Assembly (NCBI GenBank): GCA_963734055.1
Contig: CAVTFQ010000005.1
Coordinates: 62,001 to 126,000 of the forward strand
From: CAIWHR01 sp963734055
GTDB lineage: Bacteria > Pseudomonadota > Gammaproteobacteria > Burkholderiales > Casimicrobiaceae
Reading direction: 5' to 3'
Length of the DNA: 64,000 nucleotides
The position numbers and the translations under genes were made by a program. Below, piece by piece: positions 36,343 to 46,319 of this stretch; position 1 is the first letter of the stretch, and each line of letters begins with the position of its first letter. The notes under the pieces are model-generated. The model saw nothing but the letters and a program-made list of their open reading frames with translations. It did not search any database and was not told where the DNA came from.

Positions 36343-36382
36343 CTTGTGTTGGGTAGTGCTGGACGCGGGAAAACCGCGAAAT

Positions 36383-36462
36383 GAGGCTTCAGGGCGAGGC
36401 GCGCGGGCGCAGACAGTACACAGCAAGTACGGCAAGCCCGCGCGACGAAGCCATGAAGCCTC
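36383..36462. repeat. Nested inverted repeat between groEL stop and its terminator
   Basis: GAGGCTTCA (36383-36391) pairs with TGAAGCCTC (36454-36462), and within it GCGCGGGC (36401-36408) pairs with GCCCGCGC (36436-36443). It could form a long 3' UTR stem in the groESL transcript, perhaps protecting the mRNA end. Confidence 0.55.
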
Positions 36463-36474
36463 AGGCGCGGTTTC

Positions 36475-38127
<1,653 letters not shown>

Positions 38128-38169
38128 GTGGAGTTCTCCTGGATTGCCTGAATTGGGTGGGGACGGTGA

Positions 38170-38457
38170 TCAGGCGACGACGCCGATGATGTCGTCTTCG
38201 CGCATGTGGAGCAGGTCCTTCCCGTCCATCTTGAATTCCTGGCCGGAGTACTTGCCGAACAGCACCTTGTCGCCGACCTTGACGCCCATCGGGACGACCT
38301 TGCCGCCGTCGTCGGTCTTGCCCGGCCCGGCGTAGACGACCTCGCCCATCGAGGGCTTCTCGGCCGCGGTGTCGGGGATCACGATGCCGCCCGCGGACTT
38401 ACGTTCCTCCTCGAGCCGCTTAACGATCACGCGATCGTGCAAAGGACGAATCTTCAT
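38170..38457 (-). CDS. groS: Co-chaperonin GroES
   Basis: 95 residues from ATG 38457; a GTG nine bases upstream is in frame but homologues start MKIRPLHDRVIV. Hallmarks are KRLEEERKSAGGIVIPD, which contains the mobile loop that binds GroEL, and GDKVLFGKYSG. It caps the GroEL chamber. First gene of the bicistronic groES-groEL operon, preceded by a leader of about 125 bases, the CIRCE operator and the promoter. Confidence 0.98.
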   Translation of the reverse strand: MKIRPLHDRVIVKRLEEERKSAGGIVIPDTAAEKPSMGEVVYAGPGKTDDGGKVVPMGVKVGDKVLFGKYSGQEFKMDGKDLLHMREDDIIGVVA

Positions 38458-38563
38458 GGTGAGCACTCACTCCTATGGAATTTGATACGAATCAGTCTCT
38501 TGCAATGCCGACTCCCTCTCCGGATCCGGCCGCCGGCTAAACGGACGCGAGACCTGCCGTCCG

Positions 38564-38590
38564 TTAGCACTCAACTTTGGCGAGTGCTAA
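38564..38590 (-). promoter_or_regulatory. CIRCE operator (HrcA binding site)
   Basis: TTAGCACTC-N9-GAGTGCTAA, a perfect match to the CIRCE consensus in both arms and spacer length. It lies 107 bp before the groES start and overlaps the -10 edge of the promoter. HrcA binding here would block transcription until heat stress titrates HrcA from GroEL. hrcA itself is not in the window. Confidence 0.97.
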
Positions 38591-38618
38591 TAATAGCGAG
38601 AGCCCGCGGCGAAATCAA
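38590..38618 (-). promoter_or_regulatory. Sigma-70-type promoter of groES-groEL
   Basis: On the minus strand TTGATT (38618-38613), a 17-base spacer and TATTAT (38595-38590). The -10 abuts and shares one base with CIRCE, so repression is by direct occlusion. The spacing and both hexamers are close to consensus. Confidence 0.85.
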
Positions 38619-38748
38619 CCCCGATGCGGGACCTCCGGCACTTGGCGTGTCCGCCGTGGTCTGACTCCGATGCTCGAAAGGTGTAGCCCACAGCCCGCTA
38701 AAGGATATTCCAGGTGCCTGGAGCGGGTGGACGCGGAGGAGGACGCGC

Positions 38749-38919
38749 GGCGACGCGGCGTTGAAGCTGTTCCGCGAGTGCGGCTTCATGCTCGGCCGCA
38801 CGACCGCGTTGGCGTTGTGGCTGGCGAGCGCCAATGCGTCGCCGGAACTCCTCGGGCGCATCACGGAGCCGGTGGCCGCCGATTCCCACCGTTCGAGTCA
38901 GCGCGGAGGCCGTTGGTAA
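38749..38919 (+). pseudogene. Unidentified gene remnant between groES promoter and the acetyltransferase
   Basis: In the frame ending at TAA 38917-38919 nearly every codon ends in G or C and the phrase reads like protein (ALKLFRECGFMLGRTTALAL, then WLASANASPELLGRITEPVA). The frame loses its coding look upstream and has no plausible start, so this appears to be the 3' part of a truncated gene. I do not recognise it. Confidence 0.35.
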
Positions 38920-38982
38920 GGCGATTCGCCCTCGGGATCGGCAACCGACTATCATGAGTCCGTCAGCAACGGTGCCCCGCCC

Positions 38983-39552
38983 ATGCTCCAGCCCGCCCAC
39001 GTCGGTCACCTCTCGGTCCTGCGCTCACTGATCCGCGACGGCGCATCGCGCGGCAGCTTCGATCGCGAGCTCGCCACCGATTCGAGGGAGGCGGCGCTGT
39101 TCTTTTCGAACCTCCGCCAGGCGCTCAACACCGGCTACTTCGTCGAGGAGGATCCGCGCACCGGCGACCTCACGACGGTCGCGGTACCGGGCTACGTCTA
39201 CCTTCCCGACCGCGGCGGTGCGGCGAACCAGCCGATCGGCTTCGGGCTGTTCAAGGCGATCGACTTCGGGTTCGAGCTCTGGCTCACCGGCGTCGACGCC
39301 GAGTGGCGCGGCCACGGACACGGCCGCGCGATGCTGACGGCGCTGCTGGCGACGCCGCCCGGCAAGCGCGCGTACATCGTCCGCGTGCACCGCTTCGGTC
39401 GCGACAGCCCGGCGATGGCGCATCTCCTCTCATCGTTCGGTTACGTGCTGGTCCAGGAAACCCGCAACCATGCGGTGTACCTGCGCACCGATTCGCCGCC
39501 CGAGCTCGGCCGTCGTCTCCGCGACTGGATTCCCCGGGAAGCCGCGCGCTGA
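38983..39552 (+). CDS. GNAT-type acetyltransferase
   Basis: 189 residues from ATG 38983. A single GNAT-like domain: substrate-side helices in about 1-60, then ELWLTGVDAEWRGHGHGRAM (about 92-111), where RGHGHG is the pyrophosphate-binding Q/RxxGxG/A motif for acetyl-CoA. The late strand YVLVQETRNHAVYLRTD fits the fold. No hint of substrate. It lies alone between the groES promoter region and a membrane-protein gene. Confidence 0.75.
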   Translation: MLQPAHVGHLSVLRSLIRDGASRGSFDRELATDSREAALFFSNLRQALNTGYFVEEDPRTGDLTTVAVPGYVYLPDRGGAANQPIGFGLFKAIDFGFELWLTGVDAEWRGHGHGRAMLTALLATPPGKRAYIVRVHRFGRDSPAMAHLLSSFGYVLVQETRNHAVYLRTDSPPELGRRLRDWIPREAAR

Positions 39553-39625
39553 CCGTTCGCGCGCGGGCCGCCCCGCGACGCTGCACGCGAGCGCCTCGCC
39601 GGCGCCCGTGTGATACCGTAATCCG

Positions 39626-40408
39626 ATGGAAACGCCGCTTCCCGCGTCGGCCCCGCCGCCCGGGCCGGCCGACGGCCGCGTGGTGCCGGCGGGACACGGG
39701 CTCGACTGGTGGGCGAGCGCGTGGCGGATGTTCACGGGCGCCGCCGTGCCGTGGCTCGTGATCACGGTCGTCTATCTCGCGATCATGTTCGCGCTGTCGA
39801 TGATCCCCCTCCTCGGCCAGTTCGCGGTCTCGCTTCTCAATCCGGTGCTCGTGGGCGGCATCCTGCTCGGCTGCCGCGAGCAGGATCGCGGCGGCACGCT
39901 CGCCGTCGCACACCTGTTCGCCGGATTCAACGAGAAGCTCGGGCCGCTCGTGATCCTCGCGCTCCTCTACTTCGCGGGGTGGCTCGTGGTCGGCTTCATC
40001 GCGGTCGCGCTCATGATGATCGTGATCGGCGGCGGCGCGTTCGCGGCGATCGTGTCGGGCGACACCGTGCAGTCCACGGTCGCGCTCCTGTCGACGATGG
40101 GCCTCGGCGTGGTGCTCGTCCTCCTCGTTTGTGCGCTCCTCGTCGTGCCGTTGCTGATGGCGTTCTGGTTCGCGCCGGCGCTGATCGTGCTGCGAGGCGA
40201 CGAGCCGGTGGCCGCCATGACGACGAGCTTCCGCGCATGCCTGCGCAACACCGTGCCGTTCCTGATCTACGGCCTGCTCGGGATCGTCTTCGTCGTGCTC
40301 GCCTGCATCCCGCTCTTCCTCGGGTTGCTCGTCCTCATCCCCGTCGGGATGGCGACGGTCTACACGAGCTACCACGACATTTTCGACGCGCCGGCGGCGG
40401 AGGGCTGA
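39626..40408 (+). CDS. BPSS1780-family membrane protein (copy 1)
   Basis: 260 residues with a Pro/Ala-rich cytoplasmic lead (1-25) and about six membrane segments. Family phrases are DWWASAWRMFTGAAVPWLV, ALSMIPLLGQFAVSLLNPVL, and FWFAPALIVLRGDEPVAAM. Function unknown. A paralogue with the same plan lies at 45466-46302, on the other side of polA and thrB. It converges on polA, with a 20-bp hairpin in the 99-bp gap. Confidence 0.85.
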   Translation: METPLPASAPPPGPADGRVVPAGHGLDWWASAWRMFTGAAVPWLVITVVYLAIMFALSMIPLLGQFAVSLLNPVLVGGILLGCREQDRGGTLAVAHLFAGFNEKLGPLVILALLYFAGWLVVGFIAVALMMIVIGGGAFAAIVSGDTVQSTVALLSTMGLGVVLVLLVCALLVVPLLMAFWFAPALIVLRGDEPVAAMTTSFRACLRNTVPFLIYGLLGIVFVVLACIPLFLGLLVLIPVGMATVYTSYHDIFDAPAAEG

Positions 40409-40418
40409 CCGCATCGTC

Positions 40419-40438
40419 GTCCCCGCGCACGCGGGGAC
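40419..40438. terminator. Hairpin between convergent BPSS1780 and polA genes
   Basis: GTCCCCGCG-CA-CGCGGGGAC, a perfect 9-bp stem, followed by CCAGTGTC. It is placed to act on both converging transcripts but lacks a T-tract. The sequence type matches a dispersed REP-like element related to the one at 11094-11173. Confidence 0.45.
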
Positions 40439-40507
40439 CCAGTGTCATTTGACTATCGCCCCGGGACGCTCGATCCGGGCGTCGAATCCTGTCCCGAAGC
40501 TTTTCAA

Positions 40508-43276
40508 CTAGTGCGCCTGCTCCCAGTTGGGGCCGGCGCCGACGTCGACGACGAGCGGCACCGACAGCGAGGCGACGCTCGTCATTCGACCGGGCAGCTC
40601 GTCCTTCACCCGCGCCAGCTCGTGCTCCGGAACTTCGAGCACCAGCTCGTCGTGGACCTGCAGCACGAGACGGCTCGCGAGCTGCCCGCGGTCGATCCAG
40701 TCGGCCACGGCGATCATCGCAAGCTTCACGAGATCGGCGGCCGTCCCCTGCATCGGCGCGTTGATCGCCGCGCGCTCGGCTCCGGAGCGCCGCGGCCCGC
40801 CCGCGGCCTTGATGTCGGGGAGGTAGAGCCGCCGACCGAACACCGTCTCGACGTAGCCGTGCTGGCGCGCGAATTCGCGCGTCGCCTGCATGTATTGCGC
40901 AACGCCGGGATACCGCTGGAAATACCGGTCGATGAACTGCTGCGCGGCCGCGCGCTCGATCCCGAGCTGCTGAGCGAGCCCGAACGGCCCCATCCCGTAG
41001 ATGAGACCGAAGTTCACCGCCTTGATGTAGCGGCGCTGGTCGACGCTGACCCGATCGATCGGCACGCCGAAGACGTCGGCGGCGGTCGCGCGGTGGATGT
41101 CCGCGCCTTCGCGAAACGCCTTGACGAGCGCGGTATCGCCGGATAGGTGCGCCATGATCCGAAGCTCGATCTGCGAGTAGTCGGCCGACACGACGACGCG
41201 TCCGGGCGGCGCGACGAACGCCTCGCGGATCCGCCGGCCTTCGGGCGTGCGCACCGGGATGTTCTGCAGATTGGGATCGCTCGACGCGAGCCGCCCGGTG
41301 ACCGCGGTCGCCTGGCTGAACGTCGTGTGGACCCGTCCGGTCGCAGGGTTCACCATCTGCGGCAGCTTGTCCGTGTACGTCGACTTGAGCTTGGTCAGCG
41401 CGCGGTGCTCGAGCAGCACTTTCGGAAGCGGATAGTTGGCGGCGAGCTCGGTCAGCACGTCCTCGTCGGTCGACGGCTGGCCCGTGCTCGTCTTGCGCAG
41501 CGGGGGCAGCTTCATCTTGCCGAACAGGATCTCGCCCAGCTGTCGCGGCGACGCGAGGTTGAATGGCTGCCCCGCGAGCGCGTACGCCTCCTGCTCGAGC
41601 GCCATCGCCTTCGCGCCGAGCTCGCGGCTCTGGGCCGCGAGCAGCACGGCGTCGATCATCACGCCCTCGCGCTCCATCCGGAACAGGACCTCGCGCACCG
41701 GCATCTCGATCGTGCGGTAGACGTGGTCGAGCTTGGCATCCTCGGCGATGCGCGGGTGCAGGTGGCGGTGCAGCTGGAGCGTGACGTCGGCGTCCTCGGC
41801 GGAGTACGCGGTGGCGTCGTCGAGCGCCACCTGGTCGAATCCGATCTGCTTCGCCCCCTTCCCCGTCACCTCGGCGTAGGCGATGGTCTTGACGCCGAGA
41901 TGCCGCCACGCGAGGTTGTCCATGTCGTGCGGCCGATGCGCTTCCAGCACGTAGGATTCGAGCAGCGTGTCGTGCTCGACGCCGGCCAGCGCGAGGCCGT
42001 GATTCGCGAGCACGTGCTGGTCGTACTTGAGGTTCTGGCCGACTTTCTTCTTCGTCACGTCGGCGAACCACGGCGCTAGCCGCGCGAGCACCTGCCCGAG
42101 CGGGAGCTGGTCGGGAGCGCCGGGATACCGGTGCGCGACCGGGACGTAGCACGCGCGGCCCGGCACGATCGCGAAGGCGAGCCCGACGATCTTCGCCCGC
42201 ATCGGATCGAGGCTCGTCGTCTCGGTGTCGACGCACACGAGGCCGGCGCTCTCGATCGCCGTCATCCAGCGCTCGAACGCGGCGGCATCGAGCACCGTTT
42301 CGTAATTTCGCGGCACCGCGGGCGGCGCCTCTGCCGCGCGCCCGGCGTCGCCGCTGCGCGTCTCGGCGAAGCGGCGCGTGTCGTCGCGCGCGGCCAGGTC
42401 GGCGATCGCGGCGCCGGCATCCGCACGCGAGTCCTCGGGCACGTCCTTGAGCCAGCTCTTGAATTCGAAGCGCTCGTAGAGCGCGCGCAGAGCCGCCGCC
42501 GCCGGCGGCTGCCGCACGAGATCCGTCGCCTTCACGGGCAGCGCGCAATCCGTCTTCACGGTGAGGAGCTGCTTCCCGGTCGGCAGCCATGCGAGTGCCG
42601 CGCGGAGATTCTCTCCCACGACGCCCGGGATCTCGCTCGCGTGCGCGATGACCGCGTCGAGCGTCCCGTACTGGTTGAGCCACTTCGCCGCGGTCTTCGG
42701 GCCGACCTTCGGCACGCCCGGAACGTTGTCGACCGCGTCCCCCGTGAGCGCGAGCAGGTCGAGTACCTGATCGGCGCGCACGCCGAACTTCGCGAGGACG
42801 CCGGCCTCGTCGAGCTTTTCGTTGCTCATCGTGTTGACGAGCCGGATGCCCGGCCGCACGAGCTGCGCGAGATCCTTGTCGGACGTGGAGACGGTGCACT
42901 CGATGCCGGCCGCCGCGGCCTCCAGCGCGAGCGTGCCGATCACGTCGTCGGCCTCGACGCCCTCGACCATCAGCAGCGGCCAGCCCTGCGCGCGGACGAC
43001 TTCGTGCAACGGCACGATCTGCTGCGCCAGGTCGTCGGGCATCGGCGGCCGGTTTGCCTTGTAGTCGGGATACCAGTCGTCGCGGAACGTCCGCCCCGGG
43101 GCGTCGAAGACGACGGCGAAGTAGTCGGGCTTCTCGTCTTCGGCTATCCTGCGGAGCATCGAGACGACGCCGCGCAACGCTCCGGTCGGCTCGCCGCGCG
43201 AGGTCCGCAGATCGGGCAGCGCGTGGAAGGCCCGGTAGAGATACGACGAACCGTCGACGAGAACGAGAGAAGACAT
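40508..43276 (-). CDS. polA: DNA polymerase I
   Basis: 922 residues from ATG 43276, where homologues start LVLVDGSSYLYRAFHALPDL. All three domains are present: 5'-3' exonuclease (1-290, with ADDVIGTLA), 3'-5' exonuclease (about 330-520, with DTETTSLDP) and polymerase. Polymerase motifs are A (VSADYSQIELRIMAHLSGD), B (RRYIKAVNFGLIYGMG) and C (LVLQVHDELVLEVPE). Acts in Okazaki-fragment processing and repair. Its start codon overlaps that of the divergent LOG gene in a shared CATG. Confidence 0.98.
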   Translation of the reverse strand: MSSLVLVDGSSYLYRAFHALPDLRTSRGEPTGALRGVVSMLRRIAEDEKPDYFAVVFDAPGRTFRDDWYPDYKANRPPMPDDLAQQIVPLHEVVRAQGWPLLMVEGVEADDVIGTLALEAAAAGIECTVSTSDKDLAQLVRPGIRLVNTMSNEKLDEAGVLAKFGVRADQVLDLLALTGDAVDNVPGVPKVGPKTAAKWLNQYGTLDAVIAHASEIPGVVGENLRAALAWLPTGKQLLTVKTDCALPVKATDLVRQPPAAAALRALYERFEFKSWLKDVPEDSRADAGAAIADLAARDDTRRFAETRSGDAGRAAEAPPAVPRNYETVLDAAAFERWMTAIESAGLVCVDTETTSLDPMRAKIVGLAFAIVPGRACYVPVAHRYPGAPDQLPLGQVLARLAPWFADVTKKKVGQNLKYDQHVLANHGLALAGVEHDTLLESYVLEAHRPHDMDNLAWRHLGVKTIAYAEVTGKGAKQIGFDQVALDDATAYSAEDADVTLQLHRHLHPRIAEDAKLDHVYRTIEMPVREVLFRMEREGVMIDAVLLAAQSRELGAKAMALEQEAYALAGQPFNLASPRQLGEILFGKMKLPPLRKTSTGQPSTDEDVLTELAANYPLPKVLLEHRALTKLKSTYTDKLPQMVNPATGRVHTTFSQATAVTGRLASSDPNLQNIPVRTPEGRRIREAFVAPPGRVVVSADYSQIELRIMAHLSGDTALVKAFREGADIHRATAADVFGVPIDRVSVDQRRYIKAVNFGLIYGMGPFGLAQQLGIERAAAQQFIDRYFQRYPGVAQYMQATREFARQHGYVETVFGRRLYLPDIKAAGGPRRSGAERAAINAPMQGTAADLVKLAMIAVADWIDRGQLASRLVLQVHDELVLEVPEHELARVKDELPGRMTSVASLSVPLVVDVGAGPNWEQAH

Positions 43277-44000
43277 GGCACCGACTCCCAAGATCCCGGA
43301 GCTCATCGATCCTCAGGCGATGTACACGACCAACGGGCAGGAAGCCTGGCGGGTGCTGGGGATTATGGCAGAGTTCGCCGCGGCGACCGAGCGGCTGCGC
43401 GGGATGCGCCCTGCGGTGTCGATGTTCGGCAGCGCGCGCATCGGCGAAGGGCATCCGTACTACGCGAAGGCGGAGAAGATCGCACGCTTGCTCTCCGATG
43501 CGGGCTTCGCCGTGATCTCCGGCGGCGGCCCCGGTCTCATGGAGGCCGCGAATCGCGGCGCGTTCGCCGGCCGGTCGCCCGCGATCGGGCTCAACATCCT
43601 GCTGCCGCACGAGCAGGGCGGCAATGCCTACCAGGACGTGAGCTTCGACTTCCGCTATTTCTTCGCGCGCAAGATGATGTTCGTGCGCTGGGCGTCCGCG
43701 TACGTCGTCCTGCCGGGAGGCTTCGGCACGCTGGACGAGCTGTCCGAGTGCCTCACGCTGGTGCAGACCGGCAAGAGCCGGCGGATTCCGATCATCCTCG
43801 TCGGCCGCGCCTTCTGGCAGGGGCTGATCGACTGGGCGAACCAGGCGCTGGTCGGCGAGGGCATGATCGGCGAGAAGGACCTCGAGCTCATGCAGATTCT
43901 CGAGGAGCCCGCGGACATCGTCGAGGCGATCTTCAATTTCTACGAGAACAGGGGCTTCCATCCGACACGCGAGGAACGCGCGAAGATGCTGAACCTCTAA
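43275..44000 (+). CDS. LOG-family (TIGR00730) Rossmann-fold nucleotide hydrolase-like protein
   Basis: 241 residues. The LOG signature PGGFGTLDELSE (about 156-167) and the substrate Arg region FFARKMMFVRWASAYVV are intact, as in cytokinin riboside 5'-monophosphate phosphoribohydrolases and pyrimidine-nucleotide nucleosidases such as PpnN. An extra N-terminal helix region (1-45) is typical for the betaproteobacterial group. The ATG at 43275 lies on the other strand within the polA start; ATG 43320 is the next option. Cytoplasmic nucleotide metabolism is likely. Confidence 0.88.
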   Translation: MAPTPKIPELIDPQAMYTTNGQEAWRVLGIMAEFAAATERLRGMRPAVSMFGSARIGEGHPYYAKAEKIARLLSDAGFAVISGGGPGLMEAANRGAFAGRSPAIGLNILLPHEQGGNAYQDVSFDFRYFFARKMMFVRWASAYVVLPGGFGTLDELSECLTLVQTGKSRRIPIILVGRAFWQGLIDWANQALVGEGMIGEKDLELMQILEEPADIVEAIFNFYENRGFHPTREERAKMLNL

Positions 44001-44039
44001 GCTGTCATCGGCGCGACGATTTCGCCGCGTTCCCTCTGC

Positions 44040-44045
44040 TAGAAT
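44040..44045 (+). promoter_or_regulatory. Possible -10 box before the DUF2782 gene
   Basis: TAGAAT 21 bp before the ATG at 44067, with no good -35. Similar GC-TAGAAT boxes precede tyrS and tkt. Confidence 0.3.
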
Positions 44046-44066
44046 CAGGGGCATCAAGAGCCGCGA

Positions 44067-44420
44067 ATGATCCGCCTCGCCCGCCCGCTCGCCGTCGCCG
44101 CCTGCGCCTCGCTCCTGGCCGTGCTTCCCGCGCGCGCCGCCGACAGCGGCACGCCCCCCGGCCTGGAGCCCCTGCCGGAGATCCCGGCGCCGCCGAACGT
44201 GGACGACGCGGATCTCGGCCCGCAGGTCACGATCACGCAGCGGAACCGCGAGACCGTCGAGGAAGCGCGCGTCAACGGCATCATCGTCTGGATCCGCATC
44301 ACGCCACGCCACGGCCGCCCGTACTACCTGATCCCGACCGGAGGCGGCAACACCTACATTCGCCGCGACAGCCTCGACACGGCGCTCAAGGTGCCGATGT
44401 GGGTGCTGCTCACGTGGTGA
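44067..44420 (+). CDS. DUF2782 periplasmic protein
   Basis: 117 residues. A signal peptide (1-24, ending ARAAD) is followed by a Pro-rich linker and a small DUF2782 domain: VTITQRNRETVEEARVNGII, then VWIRITPRHGRPYYLIPTG and a final KVPMWVLLTW. The family is restricted to beta/gammaproteobacteria and usually sits next to polA and thrB, as here. The function is unknown. thrB starts 59 bp downstream. Confidence 0.88.
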   Translation: MIRLARPLAVAACASLLAVLPARAADSGTPPGLEPLPEIPAPPNVDDADLGPQVTITQRNRETVEEARVNGIIVWIRITPRHGRPYYLIPTGGGNTYIRRDSLDTALKVPMWVLLTW

Positions 44421-44479
44421 CCCCGTAACCCTTCCTGCGCACGCCGCCCTCCGGCGCGTCGCGCGCGCCGCGACGCACG

Positions 44480-45469
44480 ATGTCGGTCTACACGCAAGTC
44501 TCGCCCGAAGAGCTCGAAGCCTGGCTCGCGCGCTACGCGGTCGGGACGCCGACGGAGCTCGTCCCCATCGCCGCGGGCATCGAGAACACGAACTACTTCG
44601 TCACGACGACGAAGGGCCGCTTCGTGCTGACCCTCTACGAGAGGCTGCCCGCGCAGGAATTGCCGTTCTACCTGAACCTGATGGCACACCTCGCGCGCGC
44701 AGGGGTCGAATGCCCGGCGCCCGAGCCGGATCGCACGGGCGCGCTCTTCAGCCTCCTGAACGGCAAGCCCGCCGGACTCGTCACTCGCGTCGACGGCACG
44801 CCAGTGCTCGCGCCGGACTCGCGCCACTGCGCCGCGGTCGGCGCCGCGCTCGGACGCCTCCACGTCGCCTCGGCGAAATACCGGGCGCGCCTTTCGAACC
44901 GGCGCGGACCCGGATGGTGGCGCCAGGCGGCGCGGGCAGTGCGGCCGCACCTCGATGCCGATCGCCATGCGCTCCTCGCCGCGGAGATCAAGTTCCAGAC
45001 CGGGTTCGGCAAGGGCACGCTGCCGCGCGGCGCGATCCACGGCGACCTTTTCTGCGACAACGTCCTGTTCGAACGCGACCGCGTCTCCGGCATCATCGAC
45101 TTCGGGTTCGCCGCCACCGACTTCCTTGCGTACGATCTCGCCATCACCGTCAACGACTGGTGCATCGTCCGCGACGGAGTCGACCGCGGGGCGCTCGTTC
45201 CGGAGCTCGTCGATGCGCTGACCGGCGCCTACCAGTCGGTGCGGCCGCTGACGGCGGACGAACGCGCGCAGTGGCCGGCGTTGCTGCGCGCGGCGGCGCT
45301 GCGGTTCTGGCTCTCGCGGCTCTACGACCTGCACCTCCCCCGCCCGGGCGAGCTCGTGCACGCGAAGGACCCCTTGCACTTCGAGCGCATCCTCCGCGAG
45401 CGCATCGCGCACGCCGCGCGGCTCGCCGAGCCCGCGCCGACGCCTTCGAGCGTCGCGGCGGTGCCATGA
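44480..45469 (+). CDS. thrB: Homoserine kinase, type II (aminoglycoside-phosphotransferase fold)
   Basis: 329 residues. This is the APH/choline-kinase-like ThrB used by Pseudomonas and Burkholderia, not the GHMP type. The catalytic loop HGDLFCDNVLFE (about 191) holds the base Asp and Asn, and IIDFGFAATDFLAYDLA (about 206) the metal-binding Asp. The start SVYTQVSPEELEAWLARY is typical. It phosphorylates homoserine in threonine synthesis. The stop TGA overlaps the ATG of the next gene (ATGA). Confidence 0.95.
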   Translation: MSVYTQVSPEELEAWLARYAVGTPTELVPIAAGIENTNYFVTTTKGRFVLTLYERLPAQELPFYLNLMAHLARAGVECPAPEPDRTGALFSLLNGKPAGLVTRVDGTPVLAPDSRHCAAVGAALGRLHVASAKYRARLSNRRGPGWWRQAARAVRPHLDADRHALLAAEIKFQTGFGKGTLPRGAIHGDLFCDNVLFERDRVSGIIDFGFAATDFLAYDLAITVNDWCIVRDGVDRGALVPELVDALTGAYQSVRPLTADERAQWPALLRAAALRFWLSRLYDLHLPRPGELVHAKDPLHFERILRERIAHAARLAEPAPTPSSVAAVP

Positions 45470-46302
45470 GCGCGGGCGCCCCCGCTGCGATCCGGTTTGC
45501 GCGGCGCGACGCATCGCACGGCGCGCTGTGGCTGCGCCGCGCGTTCGCGATGCTGTCGCAGCACCGCGTCCGCTGGCTGCTCCTGCTCCTCGCGTACTAC
45601 GTCATCATCGTCTCGATCGACCTCGTGCCGATCGTCGGAGCGTTCGTCGCGCCGCTGCTCAAGCCCGTCTTCGCGGTCGGGTTCCTCGCCGCCGCCTGGT
45701 CGCAGGAGCGGGGCAAGCCGCCCGGGATCGGGCAGCTATTTCGCGGATTCCGCTCCGACCTTCGCGCGCTCCTGCCGCTCGGAGCGGTCTTCGTCGTCGG
45801 CATGACCTGTGCCGTCGTCGCGACGTCGTTCGTCGATGGAGGCAAGCTGCTCGAGGTGCTCGCCGGCGCCGCGCGGCCCGACGAGACGTTCGTCGGCCGC
45901 GGCGAGGTGCAGCTCGCGATGCTGTTCGGCGCGCTCTGCGCGCTGCCGGTCGTGCTCGCGCTGTGGTTCGCGCCGGCGCTGGTCGTGTTCCAGGACTGCG
46001 CGGCCGGTCGCGCCCTCGCGACGAGCCTGCGCGCGGCCGTCGCGAACTGGCGCCCGATCGGCGTGTACGGACTTCTCCTGTTCTTCTACGGCGGCGTGCT
46101 GCCCGGCGCCGCCGCCGCGGTGATCGCCGCCCTCGCGCCGCACGAAGCCGCCCAGGCGATCCTGATGCTGCTGCTCCTGCCCTACCTGGCACTCCTCGTC
46201 GCCACGCTGCACATCTCCGACTACGTAAGCTACCGCGACGTCTTTCACCCCGACGAAGCGCCGGCGTCGCGCGACGAGGCCGGGTCCGGAGTCTCGTCGT
46301 AA
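45466..46302 (+). CDS. BPSS1780-family membrane protein (copy 2)
   Basis: 278 residues, about six membrane segments, coupled to thrB by an ATGA overlap. Phrases SIDLVPIVGAFVAPLLKPVF, ALWFAPALVVFQDCAAGRAL and LHISDYVSYRDVFHPDE match copy 1 at 39626 (MIPLLGQFAVSLLNPVL, FWFAPALIVLRGDEPVAAM, YTSYHDIFDAP) region by region, so they are paralogues. The role is unknown. SulP follows 17 bp downstream, suggesting one transcript thrB-BPSS1780-sulP. Confidence 0.85.
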   Translation: MSAGAPAAIRFARRDASHGALWLRRAFAMLSQHRVRWLLLLLAYYVIIVSIDLVPIVGAFVAPLLKPVFAVGFLAAAWSQERGKPPGIGQLFRGFRSDLRALLPLGAVFVVGMTCAVVATSFVDGGKLLEVLAGAARPDETFVGRGEVQLAMLFGALCALPVVLALWFAPALVVFQDCAAGRALATSLRAAVANWRPIGVYGLLLFFYGGVLPGAAAAVIAALAPHEAAQAILMLLLLPYLALLVATLHISDYVSYRDVFHPDEAPASRDEAGSGVSS

Positions 46303-46319
46303 GCCGCGGGGCACGGGCG

